The notes under the pieces are model-generated. The model made no database searches, was not told where the DNA came from, and saw only the letters and a list, made by a program, of their open reading frames with translations. A stretch of 64,000 nucleotides of DNA, from assembly GCF_021026295.1 (NCBI RefSeq), contig NZ_JAJNDA010000010.1, forward strand, positions 185,732 through 249,731, read 5' to 3'. The translations under genes and the position numbers were made by a program. The stretch's first letter is position 1. Each line of letters opens with the position of its first letter. The stretch is from Actinomycetospora soli (GTDB lineage Bacteria; Actinomycetota; Actinomycetes; Mycobacteriales; Pseudonocardiaceae). Below, piece after piece: positions 8,058 to 15,968 of the stretch.

Positions 8058-9509
8058 ATGAGCACGGTGCTCGGGCCGACGCGCCCGCGGGACGACGAGG
8101 CCCCCGACACGTCCGCCCGACGGGGCCCCCGGCTGCGCGGGGACCTGATCGCCGCGGCGGCGGCCTGCGCGCTGGTCGCGGTGGCGGCCCTCTACGGCTG
8201 GGCCGCCATCGACCGCGGCGTCAGGATCCTCGTCGGCTGGCCGCCGATCCTCGCCGAGTGGATGCCGCACTTCTCGCCCGGCGGGATCTCGGCGGTCGTG
8301 GTGGCGGCGCTGGTCGTGACGGCCGGCCCGACCGTCGCGGCCCGCCTGCGCTGGGGCCCGCTGCTGGTGGTGACCTACCTCGCCGCGGCCGCGTGGACGT
8401 TCTGCCTCGCCCTGATCGACGGCTACCAGGTCGGCATCGTCGACCGGCTCACCACGCCGACGGAGTACCTGGTCGAGGTCGGCCGCTACCCCGGGCTGGG
8501 CCCGTTCCTGACGACGTTCGCCGACCGGATCGTCGGCATGACCCCGGACACCCTGGTCACGCACTCCTCGGGCCACCCGCCGCTCGCGACGCTCGTCTAC
8601 GTCTGGATCGCGCAGTTCTGGGAGCCGGGCGGCGAGGCGGCCTCGCTCGTCACGCTGTTCGTCGGGGCGTCCGCCGCGGTCGCGGTGGCCGTGACCATCG
8701 GCGCGCTCGGCGGGGTGCCGTGGGGTCCGCTGCGCCCGGGATCGGTGTCGCTCCCGCTCGCGCCCGACGCCGTCGAGGCCGGCCGGGCCATCGCCCGCCG
8801 GTACATCCCGTTCGGCGTGCTCTTCCCCGGCGCGGTGTGGGTCGGCGTCTCCGCGGACGGGATGTTCGCCGCGGTGTTCGCGTGGGCGGTCGCGTTCTTC
8901 GCGCTCGGCGCCGTGCGCCGCGGTGTCCTCGGGTCCGCCCTGTGCCTGCTCGGCGGGTTCGCGTTCGGCGCGAGCCTGTTCCTGTCGTACGGGCTCGCCG
9001 CGTTCGGGCTGGCGCCGGTGGCGGTCGCGGTGCTGGTGCGGCGGTGGTGGCCGCTGGTGGTCGCCACGGTGGGCGTGCTCGTGGTGGTCGGCCTGTTCCA
9101 CCTCGGTGGCTTCTTCTGGTTCGACGGCTACACCCAGGTGAAGATCCGGTACTACCAGCCCGGCGAGTACGGCCTCATGCGTCCGTACAGCTACTGGGTC
9201 TGGGCCAACCTGGCCGCCTTTGCGCTCGCCATCGGACCCGCCGTCGTGGTGGGTCTGCGTCGCCTCGCCTGGTGGCCGCGGCAGGCCCCGGTCGCGCTGC
9301 TCGTCCTGGTCGGTGCGGCCGTGCTCGCCGTGACGGCGGCCGACCTCTCGGGGCTCTCCAAGTCCGAGGTCGAGCGGATCTGGCTGCCGTTCGGCACGTG
9401 GATGGTGCTGGCCTGCGCCCTGCTGCCGGCGAAGTCCGTCCGGTGGTGGCTCGCGGCCCAGGCCGTCCTGGCGCTGCTGGTGAACAGCCTGGTGCTGACG
9501 ACCTGGTAG
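8058..9509 (+). CDS. Polytopic membrane protein, GT-C-like candidate
   Basis: 483-aa protein with about ten hydrophobic helices and a short charged N-terminus. Conserved-looking loops include THSSGHPP near 170-180, YTQVKIRYYQPGEYG near 360, and SKSEVERIWLPFG near 435. The overall layout recalls lipid-linked GT-C glycosyltransferases, but I see no unambiguous catalytic DD/DE motif in the first loop. It is divergent from the GT2/DUF2064/methyltransferase operon with a 151-bp shared promoter region, suggesting a common role in surface glycan assembly. The start is the ATG at 8058; an ORF extension upstream enters the divergent promoter. The function is inference. Confidence 0.7.
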   Translation: MSTVLGPTRPRDDEAPDTSARRGPRLRGDLIAAAAACALVAVAALYGWAAIDRGVRILVGWPPILAEWMPHFSPGGISAVVVAALVVTAGPTVAARLRWGPLLVVTYLAAAAWTFCLALIDGYQVGIVDRLTTPTEYLVEVGRYPGLGPFLTTFADRIVGMTPDTLVTHSSGHPPLATLVYVWIAQFWEPGGEAASLVTLFVGASAAVAVAVTIGALGGVPWGPLRPGSVSLPLAPDAVEAGRAIARRYIPFGVLFPGAVWVGVSADGMFAAVFAWAVAFFALGAVRRGVLGSALCLLGGFAFGASLFLSYGLAAFGLAPVAVAVLVRRWWPLVVATVGVLVVVGLFHLGGFFWFDGYTQVKIRYYQPGEYGLMRPYSYWVWANLAAFALAIGPAVVVGLRRLAWWPRQAPVALLVLVGAAVLAVTAADLSGLSKSEVERIWLPFGTWMVLACALLPAKSVRWWLAAQAVLALLVNSLVLTTW

Positions 9510-9519
9510 GTGCGCGCAC

Positions 9520-9570
9520 GTCAGCCGTGGCCCACCGCTGACGTCCAGCGTCAGCAGCGCGCCACGCTCG
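9520..9570 (+). repeat. 51-bp dispersed repeat, copy 1
   Basis: Starts GTCAGCCGTG and ends GCCACGCTCG. It contains overlapping palindromes built from GTCAGC/GCTGAC. About 42 of 51 positions match the copy at 58811-58861. It lies between convergent stop codons. Confidence 0.8.
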
Positions 9571-9612
9571 TGGCGCCCCGCGGCAGCCGGCAGCCGGGTC
9601 CCCGACGCCTCG

Positions 9613-10683
9613 TCAGGAACGGATCGCGGCGCGCAGCGGGTCGGTGGCGAAGCGGGTGATGCCCTCGGCGAAGCCGACCTGCGCGCGGAAGCCGAGCAGC
9701 TCGGCGGCGCGGGCGGGGTCGGCGGTCACGTGCCGGACGTCGCCGGGACGCGCGCCGCCCACGATCTGCGGCGCGGGCCCGTCCATGGCCTCCGCGAGCT
9801 GGCTCGCGAGGTCGGCGATGGTGCGGACCTCGCCCGAACAGACGTTGAGCGGGGTGCACGTGCCGGCCGGGGTGGTCTCCTCGGCGGCCTCGAGCGCGGC
9901 GACGTTGATGCCGGCGACGTCGCTGACGTGCACGAAGTCGCGTCGCTGGCGCCCGTCCTCCATGACCCGCGGGGCCTCGCCGCGCTCGAGCGACGACCGG
10001 AAGATCGACGCGACGCCCGCGTACGGCGTGTTCTGCGGCATCCGGGGGCCGTACACGTTGTGGTAGCGCATCGCGTACACCCGGCCGCCCGTCGCGCGGG
10101 CCCAGGCGACCGCGAGGTGCTCCTGCGCGAGCTTCGTGGCGGCGTAGGTGGAGCGCGGCTCGAGGGCGGCGTCCTCCGGGATCAGCTCGCCCTGCAGGTC
10201 GCGGCCGCAGACGGGGCACGGCAGGTCGTAGCGGCCGGCGTCGACGTCGGCCTGCGTCCGCGCGGGCGGCGGCTGCACGCCGTGCTCGGGGCAGGAGTAG
10301 CGGCCCTCGCCGTAGACGACCATCGAGCTCGCCATCACGAGCTTGCGGTGCCCCGAGCGGTACATCGCGGCGAGGAGCACGGCGGTGGCGACGTCGTTGT
10401 TCTCGGCGAACGCGGGCGCGTCGTTGGGGTCCACGCCGTGGCCGACCATGGCGGCCTGGTGGCAGACCGCGTCGACGTCGGGCAGCAGGCGGTCGAGGAG
10501 GTCGGCGTCGCGGACGTCGCCGTGGACGAGCTCGTAGCGGTCGAGCCACTCGGGGGCCTTGCCGTCGGCGTGGGCCTGCGGCAGCAGGGCGTCGAGGAGC
10601 ACCGGCGTGTGGCCGCGCTCGGCGAGCTGGTCGGCGATGGCGGAGCCGATGAAACCGGCACCGCCGGTCAGGAGGACGCGCAC
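9613..10683 (-). CDS. Extended SDR sugar-nucleotide epimerase with Cys insertion (dTDP-rhamnose 4-epimerase-like)
   Basis: 356-aa NAD-dependent epimerase/dehydratase: TGGAGFIGS at 6-14, catalytic Y180 and K184 (STYAATK), and the late motif RRDFVHVSDVA. Between the active-site Ser region and the Tyr is an unusual insertion with C131-P-E-H134 and C156-P-V-C159, a likely zinc knuckle. I recall a similar insertion in dTDP-L-rhamnose 4-epimerase-like enzymes. Substrate is uncertain; UDP-glucose/galactose epimerisation is an alternative. The GTG at 10683 places VRVLLTGG at the N-terminus as usual. Its position next to the glycosyltransferase block suggests supply of a sugar donor. Confidence 0.82.
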   Translation of the reverse strand: MRVLLTGGAGFIGSAIADQLAERGHTPVLLDALLPQAHADGKAPEWLDRYELVHGDVRDADLLDRLLPDVDAVCHQAAMVGHGVDPNDAPAFAENNDVATAVLLAAMYRSGHRKLVMASSMVVYGEGRYSCPEHGVQPPPARTQADVDAGRYDLPCPVCGRDLQGELIPEDAALEPRSTYAATKLAQEHLAVAWARATGGRVYAMRYHNVYGPRMPQNTPYAGVASIFRSSLERGEAPRVMEDGRQRRDFVHVSDVAGINVAALEAAEETTPAGTCTPLNVCSGEVRTIADLASQLAEAMDGPAPQIVGGARPGDVRHVTADPARAAELLGFRAQVGFAEGITRFATDPLRAAIRS

Positions 10684-10729
10684 GGCGGTCACGGTAGGCG
10701 CTGCCCCGGCGCCGACTAGGGTCTGGGGT

Positions 10730-11269
10730 ATGGAACTCCCGCGGGCCACGACGACGTCGATCGAGAACCTGGGCGGCAGCGACGACCTGCTCGGTCGGGC
10801 GCTCGTCGTCATCGTCGACGACCGCATCTCGACCGGCGAACTGGCCGACACCACCGGCCCGCTGGTGACCGAGCTGCTGGGCGAGGCCGGGCTGGTCGTC
10901 GACGGCACGATCGTGGTGCCGGGCGAGTCGGTGGCGATCCGCAACGCGCTGAACACGGCCGTCATCGGCGGGGTGGACGTCGTGATCACGGTCGGCGGCA
11001 CCGGGGTGTCCCCGCGGGCCGTGACCGCCGACGCCACCGCCGGTGTGCTCGACCGCCCGATCCCCGGCATCGCCGAGGCCATCCGCGCCTCCGGGCTCGC
11101 CGCCGGCGCGGTCGACGCCGGACTCTCGCGCGGGCTGGTCGGCGTCTCCGGGTCGACGCTCGTGGTGAACCTGGCGTCCTCCCGCGCCGCGGTGCGCGAC
11201 GGCATGGCGACGCTGACGCCGCTCATCGCGCACGTGATCGCCGAGCTCTCCGGGCTGGAGGAGAACTGA
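10730..11269 (+). CDS. moaB: MoaB/Mog-type molybdopterin-binding protein
   Basis: 179-aa MoCF-domain protein with the signature ITVGGTGVSPRAVT near residue 86 and a preceding strand RALVVIVDDRISTGE. Mog/MoaB proteins bind molybdopterin and adenylate it before molybdenum insertion, although some actinobacterial MoaB2 copies may not. The neighbourhood parallels Mtb pepD-moaB2. The start is the ATG at 10730. The downstream small gene overlaps its stop codon, so the two are probably co-translated. The 46-bp gap to the divergent epimerase start must hold both promoters. Confidence 0.85.
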   Translation: MELPRATTTSIENLGGSDDLLGRALVVIVDDRISTGELADTTGPLVTELLGEAGLVVDGTIVVPGESVAIRNALNTAVIGGVDVVITVGGTGVSPRAVTADATAGVLDRPIPGIAEAIRASGLAAGAVDAGLSRGLVGVSGSTLVVNLASSRAAVRDGMATLTPLIAHVIAELSGLEEN

Positions 11270-11439
11270 CCGACCCCGACCGCGCGGAACGGGCCCGTCG
11301 CCGGGCCCGCGAGGCGTTGTTCGGCGACGTCTCCCCGGCGAGCGCCGACGAGCGCGACGACGCCGACCGGGGGCGGGACGAGGACGCCCGCAGCTTCTAC
11401 GAGCGGGAGCGGCCGCCCCACCACGACCGGGAGCGCTGA
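11266..11439 (+). CDS. Small conserved charged protein with CTG start, overlapping moaB stop
   Basis: 57-codon frame that begins at CTG 11266-11268, overlapping the moaB TGA as CTGA, and stops at TGA 11437-11439. The product begins TDPDRAERARRRAREALFGDV and ends FYERERPPHHDRER: acidic/basic, helical, no membrane segment. I recall short proteins of this look (FGDV near the N-terminus, RPPHH near the C-terminus) after moaB in related actinobacteria. No ATG or GTG is available; a TTG at 11317 would give a 40-aa product. Coupling to moaB translation is likely. Function unknown. Confidence 0.6.
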   Translation: MTDPDRAERARRRAREALFGDVSPASADERDDADRGRDEDARSFYERERPPHHDRER

Positions 11440-11462
11440 CCCGCCCGGTCCCGCGACGTGCT

Positions 11463-11477
11463 CGTGAGGCAGCTCCG
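11463..11477. repeat. Short dispersed repeat CGTGAGGCAGCTCCG, copy 2
   Basis: Exact 15-bp match to 32671-32685 downstream of tex. Here it sits between the small gene after moaB and the convergent SAF-domain gene. No matching inverted arm is seen at this copy. Confidence 0.5.
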
Positions 11478-11513
11478 AGGGCGCCGGGACGGGCACGGTG
11501 TGCCCCTCGGGTG

Positions 11514-12167
11514 TCACCGCAGCGTCAGCGTCACGTCCTGACCGATGGTGGCCGCCGCGACCCGGGCGGCGACCGGCCCCGGCAGGGCGACCACCACGAC
11601 GGGGCTGCTGGAACGGTCCTCGCCGGGCAGGACGGCCAGCACCCGGGCCCCCGGCGCGAGGATGGCTCCTCCCTCCGTGCCCTCCCGTGCACCCCCGACG
11701 ACGTCGACGAGCGCGCCCGGCCGCACCAGCGCCGCGACCGCCGGATCGGCCAGCCGCAGCGGCACCCCCGCGCCATCGGCCGCTCCCGCCGACGCGCGCG
11801 CCGCGTCCGGCCCGACCAGCCGGACGTCGGTCAGCACCTCCCCGGCTCGCACCCCGCCGACGAGGCGCCCTCCGGTCGCGGCGGCCGCGGCGGTCAGGGC
11901 GCCCTCCGGCACGGTGTCCGGCGGGCGGCCCACCACGGCGACGTCGGCCGGGCCGACCGCCTCGCCGGGCGTGAGGTCCCGGGACGCGACGACGACGGGC
12001 GACCCCGCCACCTCCGGTGACGCCGCGCCGAGCGCTCCGAGCACGACGGCGAGCACCACGAGCACGCCGGCGGCGATCCGGCGCAGGAGCAGCGCGCGGC
12101 GCCACCCGACCGGACCGCGGCGGTCGCGCCGCCCACCGGCCCCGACCCGTCGTCCGGAAACCCTCAC
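11514..12167 (-). CDS. SAF-domain (CpaB/RcpC-like) exported protein
   Basis: 217-aa protein: Arg-rich cytoplasmic start, one TM helix (about 27-49, ALLLRRIAAGVLVVLAVVLG), then a SAF domain beginning VVVASRDLTPGEAVGPADVAV. SAF domains of this form occur in CpaB of Flp-pilus assembly and in sugar-acid enzymes. No pilus genes are nearby, and this one is a stand-alone envelope protein as often seen in this syntenic position. The start is uncertain: GTG 12167 is chosen, GTG 12200 adds 11 residues, and neither has a clear ribosome-binding site. Confidence 0.7.
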   Translation of the reverse strand: MRVSGRRVGAGGRRDRRGPVGWRRALLLRRIAAGVLVVLAVVLGALGAASPEVAGSPVVVASRDLTPGEAVGPADVAVVGRPPDTVPEGALTAAAAATGGRLVGGVRAGEVLTDVRLVGPDAARASAGAADGAGVPLRLADPAVAALVRPGALVDVVGGAREGTEGGAILAPGARVLAVLPGEDRSSSPVVVVALPGPVAARVAAATIGQDVTLTLR

Positions 12168-12303
12168 GAAAGCGACGGTAGGGCCTCCGGACGCACCCAC
12201 CGGGCGTGGAGATCACGACCTGTGGACAATGGGAGCGGAGCGTGCCGGTTGTGGATGGCCGGGCTCAACCCGATCCGCCGGAGACGTGAGGGGCTGCACC
12301 CGA

Positions 12304-13206
12304 ATGGCCGTGGTGCTCGTCCTCCTGGCCTGTCTTGGCAACGCGCTCGCCCTCACGCTGCAGCGCAAGGCCGCCCAGGACAGCGCGCGGCAGCGCGGCC
12401 TGTCGGCGGGCTCGTTCCGCGACATGGTGCGCCGTCCGCCGTGGCTCTTCGGGATCGTGATCTTCGGCGGCGCCGTGATCTGCCAGGTCCTCGCCCTGCA
12501 GCTCGGGTCGATCTCCCTCGTCCAGCCGGTGCTCGTGATGGAGCTGCCGTTCACGCTGCTCGTCGGCTGGTGGATCCTCGGCGGCGCGCTCCGGCCCTAC
12601 GAGTGGTCGGCCGTGGGCCTGATGAGCATCGGCCTCGTCGTGCTGCTCGCCTGCCTGCGACCGCACGGCGGCCAGGCGCTCGAGGCAGGCAACGTGCGGT
12701 GGGTGCTCGGCACGCTGGTCACGCTGATCGCCCTCGCCGTGTGCGTGTGGATCGCCACGACGTCCCGGGCGGTGGGCAAGGCGGCCTTCTTCGGCATCGC
12801 GGCCGGCATCGGGTCGGGGTTCGTCGCCGTCATCATCAAGGCGATGGCCGACGCGCTCGCGCTCGGCGGCCTCGGCGAGGTCCTCACGACCTGGCAGAGC
12901 TACCTGCTCATCCCGGTCGGCCCGGTCGCGTTCTGGACGCTGCAGAGCGGGCTGCGGGCGGGACGGCTCCTCGCGAGCCAACCCGGGCTCACCCTCGGCA
13001 ACCCGATCCTCGCGTTCCTGTGGGGCACCGGGCTGCTCGGCGAGGAGGTCGCGGGCGGCTGGTGGATCCTCGGCGGGGTGGCGGGGGCGCTGCTGCTCAC
13101 CGTCGGTGTCTTCCTGCTGGCCCGCTCGCCGGTGCTCGCGGCCCAGGAGGGCACGCCGAGCGCGTCACGGACGACGAAGACCACGAGCAGTCGCCGGGTC
13201 GTCTGA
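12304..13206 (+). CDS. DMT/EamA-type membrane transporter
   Basis: 300-aa integral membrane protein with nine to ten helices in the two-half EamA-like layout. N-terminal half MAVVLVLLACLGNALALTLQ; paired interface motifs such as SLVQPVLVMELPFTLLVGWW and the C-terminal SQPGLTLGNPILAFLWG. Family members export or import small metabolites; no substrate can be read. The Ser/Thr/Arg-rich tail is cytoplasmic. The ATG at 12304 is preferred; an in-frame GTG six codons upstream lacks a properly spaced ribosome-binding site. It is divergent from the SAF gene and convergent with the Ruc-type gene. Confidence 0.8.
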   Translation: MAVVLVLLACLGNALALTLQRKAAQDSARQRGLSAGSFRDMVRRPPWLFGIVIFGGAVICQVLALQLGSISLVQPVLVMELPFTLLVGWWILGGALRPYEWSAVGLMSIGLVVLLACLRPHGGQALEAGNVRWVLGTLVTLIALAVCVWIATTSRAVGKAAFFGIAAGIGSGFVAVIIKAMADALALGGLGEVLTTWQSYLLIPVGPVAFWTLQSGLRAGRLLASQPGLTLGNPILAFLWGTGLLGEEVAGGWWILGGVAGALLLTVGVFLLARSPVLAAQEGTPSASRTTKTTSSRRVV

Positions 13207-13379
13207 GTCGTTCACTCCGTCGAGTGAGACCGTCGATCCAAACATGTTTCGAGGCAACGCGCGTCGAGCGGGCGCGTCTCTCGTTGTACAGAGCACGGGG
13301 CCACCGACCGCTGGGGAGCGGGTCGAGCTTCGTGTGGGTCCGGGTCGACGGCTCGGGGTCGTCGACCCGGACCTCTCTC

Positions 13380-13793
13380 TCAGGCGCTCTTGGTCGCGGT
13401 CGACGAGCCGGAGGAGCCCGACGAGCTGGACGAGCCCGACGTCGAGGACGAGCCGGAGCCGCCCGACGAGCCACCCGAGGACGAACCCCCGGACGAGCTC
13501 GACGACGACCCCGAGTCCGACGAGGACGACGACGAGCTGCCCGAGGACCCGGACGAGTCCGACGAACTCGAGGACCCGGACGACTCCGACGAGCCCGAGG
13601 TGCTCGAGGAGGAGCCCGAGCGGCTGTCGTTCCGGTAGAAACCGCTGCCCTTGAAGACGATGCCGACCGACGAGAACACCTTGCGCAGCCGTCCGCCGCA
13701 CACGGGGCATTCGGTCAGCGAGGGGTCGGTGAACGCCTGGACCTGCTCGAACCGGTGGTCGCACTCGGTGCAGGCGTAGGGGTAGGTGGGCAC
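13380..13793 (-). CDS. ruc: FmdB-family zinc-ribbon protein with Ser-rich tail (Ruc-like chaperone)
   Basis: 137-aa protein. Residues 1-45 form an FmdB zinc ribbon with C8-x2-C11 and C29-x2-C32 (YACTEC, ECPVCGG). From about 58 to the end is a Ser/Gly-dominated, disordered tail. The Mtb orthologue at the same syntenic place (Rv0991c, Ruc) is a redox-regulated chaperone that becomes active when its cysteines are oxidised and cooperates with Hsp70. A perfect CIRCE-type operator lies 44 nt upstream, so HrcA heat-shock repression is expected. The GTG at 13793 has an AGGAG ribosome-binding site; a longer in-frame reading would translate through the operator. Confidence 0.88.
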   Translation of the reverse strand: MPTYPYACTECDHRFEQVQAFTDPSLTECPVCGGRLRKVFSSVGIVFKGSGFYRNDSRSGSSSSTSGSSESSGSSSSSDSSGSSGSSSSSSSDSGSSSSSSGGSSSGGSSGGSGSSSTSGSSSSSGSSGSSTATKSA

Positions 13794-13836
13794 GCGCGCT
13801 CCTGTCTTCACCCGGAGGGTCGCGGGGGAGTGTAAC

Positions 13837-13861
13837 TGGCACTCACCCGACGCGAGTGCCA
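13837..13861 (-). promoter_or_regulatory. CIRCE operator (HrcA site)
   Basis: TGGCACTC, a 9-bp spacer, then GAGTGCCA: the exact geometry of the HrcA-binding CIRCE element (consensus TTAGCACTC-N9-GAGTGCTAA). It lies 44 bp upstream of the GTG of the Ruc-like gene and covers its likely promoter. Read on the minus strand the first arm is TTGGCACTC. Confidence 0.88.
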
Positions 13862-13874
13862 ACAACGCCACACC

Positions 13875-14474
13875 TCAGGCTGTTCCGACGAGCCCCGCCG
13901 TCGGCCGCCACACGGCGTGCACGCGGACGTCGTGGGGCTCGCTCGGCAGCTCCGGGAGCAGCTCGTCGTCGGCGACCACCGCGACGATCGTGGTGGACCC
14001 GGAGACCAGCGGCAGCGTGCGGTCGTAGTGCCCGCCACCCCGACCGAGCCGCACCCCGTCGGGCGCCGCCGCGAGCGCGGGCACCACCACGACCCCCGCG
14101 GACGCGACGGCCGCCGGCCCCTCCCGGTGCCGGGACGGCTCGAGCAGGCCGTGCGGCCCCGCCACCAGGTCCCCGCGGTCGCGGAACCCGGCCCAGTCCA
14201 GGGGGCCGTCCCCGGTGACGACCGGGAGCAGCACCCGACGTCCGATCGCGACGGCCGCGTCGAGCAGCGGGAGCGCCCCGTCCGGGGTCGCGCCCGGTTC
14301 CGTGCGCACCGGGACGTACAGGCACAGCGGCCGGGCGGGGTCGGCCCCCAGCGAGTCGAGCACCCCGGGCAGCGACGCGGCGAGGTTGGCGGCGTCCTGC
14401 CAGCGCGCCGCCTCCGACCGCTCCCGCCGTCGCGCCAGTAGCTGCGCGCGCAGCTCGGCCTTGCTCGCCGTCAC
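13875..14474 (-). CDS. 5-formyltetrahydrofolate cyclo-ligase
   Basis: 199-aa enzyme that converts 5-formyl-THF to 5,10-methenyl-THF with ATP in cytosolic one-carbon metabolism. It shows the family's Lys/Arg N-terminus (SKAELRAQLLARRR), the strand PLCLYVPVRTEP and the C-terminal signature GVRLGRGGGHYDR that binds ATP phosphate. Length matches the family. The start is GTG 14474. The UDP-glucose pyrophosphorylase stop lies 20 bp upstream on the same strand, so the two genes probably form one operon, with the order cyclo-ligase/uridylyltransferase/moeA as in Mtb Rv0992c-Rv0994. Confidence 0.9.
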   Translation of the reverse strand: MTASKAELRAQLLARRRERSEAARWQDAANLAASLPGVLDSLGADPARPLCLYVPVRTEPGATPDGALPLLDAAVAIGRRVLLPVVTGDGPLDWAGFRDRGDLVAGPHGLLEPSRHREGPAAVASAGVVVVPALAAAPDGVRLGRGGGHYDRTLPLVSGSTTIVAVVADDELLPELPSEPHDVRVHAVWRPTAGLVGTA

Positions 14475-14493
14475 GGCACCCTCACCCCGGCCT

Positions 14494-15849
14494 TCACTCC
14501 ACCGTCCCGGACACCTCCGCCGGGCCCTCGACGAGGACGGAACCGCGCACGCTCGTCGGGCCGGTGAAGGTGACGTCGCCGCGCACCTCCAGGCGTTCGG
14601 CGTCGATCAGGGACGGGGCCCCGGCCGGGAAACGGGCCTCGAAGTCGCGCAGCATCCCGAAGTGGGCCTTGTCCAGCGAGACCACCGGCGGCTGACCGTC
14701 AAAGTGCGGCACCAGCGCGCCGTCGTCGCGCAGCTCCCAGAGGTCGGACCGGGCCACCAGCAGGTCGTCGGTCGTCTTGACCGGCGCGAAGCGGGTGCGC
14801 GGGACCTCGAGTGCCGCCGCCCCCTCGATCGAGGAGATCGCGGCCCCCATCGCCGTCTCCAGCTGGACGACCTTCGTCGAGTCCTTGTCGGTGGGGTCGA
14901 CGGTCTTGCGGTTGACGATGAGCGGCAGCTCCGGCGCGGCCGGGTCGGCCTCCTGCAGCGCCGTGATCGCCTGCAGGTCGAACCAGATGTTGTTGGTGTT
15001 GAAGTAGTGCCACCGCGTGAGGTCGCCGAACGACGGGTCGCCGTCGGGCACCTGCGCGGACTCGCGCAGCACCAGGCGGCCGTCGCGCATCGCGAGGTGC
15101 CCGCCCTTGCGGTCGGACTCCGTACCGCGGACCACCTCGAGCAGGAACGGGATCTCGTGCTCGGCGAGCCACGCGGCGATGCGCGGGTCGGGCCGGGCAC
15201 CGAGGTTGTCGGCGTTCGACACGAAGCACCAGCGCACCCCGGCCTCGAGCAACGACGCCGCGATCCCGCTCGCCGCGAGCGCGGTGTAGATGTCGCCGTG
15301 GCCCGGCGGGCACCACTCCAGCTCCGGGTTGGCGGGCCACTCGACCGGCTCCCGGGTCGAGGCGTCGAGCTTCGGCTCGATGCCCTGCAGGAAGTCCAGC
15401 GGCAGGCCCTGGTCGGCCAGCCCCTCGTGCGCGGCCAGCCGCTCGAGCGAGGGCGGGCGCGTGGTGGGGGAGTCCATGAGCAGCAGCGGCAGCCGGGCGC
15501 CGGTCGAGGCGCGCAGCGCGAGCGTCTGGCGGGCGATGACGTCGAGGAAGCTCTGGCCGGGCTTGATCTCGAGGGTCGACTTCGGCCCGTCGAGCCCCAT
15601 CGAGGTGCCCAGGCCGCCGTTGAGCTTCACGACGGCGAGCCGGTCGAGCACCGTGCGCGTCGTCTCCGCGTCGGGCTCCGGCAGGTCCGCCAGACGGGGC
15701 AGCGGGGCGACGGGCGAGAGCTCGTCGCCGGGCACCTTGCCCGCGTCGGGATCCGCCAGCTGGGCCAGCCGGCGCCGGAACGCCGCGACCTCGACGGGAT
15801 GAGCCCCGGCCTTCTCCAGCTTCTCGACGGCGGGGTGATCGCTGGTCAT
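14494..15849 (-). CDS. UTP--glucose-1-phosphate uridylyltransferase, eukaryotic-type (UDPGP family)
   Basis: 451-aa enzyme making UDP-glucose from UTP and glucose-1-phosphate. It has the UDPGP-family nucleotide loop KLNGGLGTSMGLDGPKS at 75-91, GHGDIYTAL, NADNLGA, and a C-terminal left-handed beta-helix-like tail (VRGDVTFTGPTSVRGSVLVEG). This is the UGP2/Bifidobacterium UgpA type, not the roughly 300-aa GalU usual in bacteria, although it occupies the galU position. Starts at ATG 15849. UDP-glucose feeds cell-wall glycans and trehalose. UDP-N-acetylhexosamine pyrophosphorylase is the main alternative, less likely given the GTSMG loop. Confidence 0.88.
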   Translation of the reverse strand: MTSDHPAVEKLEKAGAHPVEVAAFRRRLAQLADPDAGKVPGDELSPVAPLPRLADLPEPDAETTRTVLDRLAVVKLNGGLGTSMGLDGPKSTLEIKPGQSFLDVIARQTLALRASTGARLPLLLMDSPTTRPPSLERLAAHEGLADQGLPLDFLQGIEPKLDASTREPVEWPANPELEWCPPGHGDIYTALAASGIAASLLEAGVRWCFVSNADNLGARPDPRIAAWLAEHEIPFLLEVVRGTESDRKGGHLAMRDGRLVLRESAQVPDGDPSFGDLTRWHYFNTNNIWFDLQAITALQEADPAAPELPLIVNRKTVDPTDKDSTKVVQLETAMGAAISSIEGAAALEVPRTRFAPVKTTDDLLVARSDLWELRDDGALVPHFDGQPPVVSLDKAHFGMLRDFEARFPAGAPSLIDAERLEVRGDVTFTGPTSVRGSVLVEGPAEVSGTVE

Positions 15850-15968
15850 GCGCTCTCCGGTGCTCGAGGTGGGCGGTTCGCCCGGTGCGCCGCCGAGGCT
15901 AGCGAAGGGGCCCGACACCCTCCCCGATGGCGCGTCGTTACCCTGCTCCGCCGCCCGGTCGGGGCACG

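Noticed and set aside
12221..12229. TGTGGACAA, a perfect actinobacterial DnaA-box complement, with a weaker TTGTGGATG nearby
   Set aside because: A single good box with no cluster, no AT-rich region and no dnaA/dnaN genes is not an origin. It lies in an ordinary divergent promoter region.
13837..13871. Extending the FmdB/Ruc frame upstream to 13871
   Set aside because: The added residues would translate the CIRCE operator; the GTG at 13793 has a ribosome-binding site and starts the zinc ribbon correctly.
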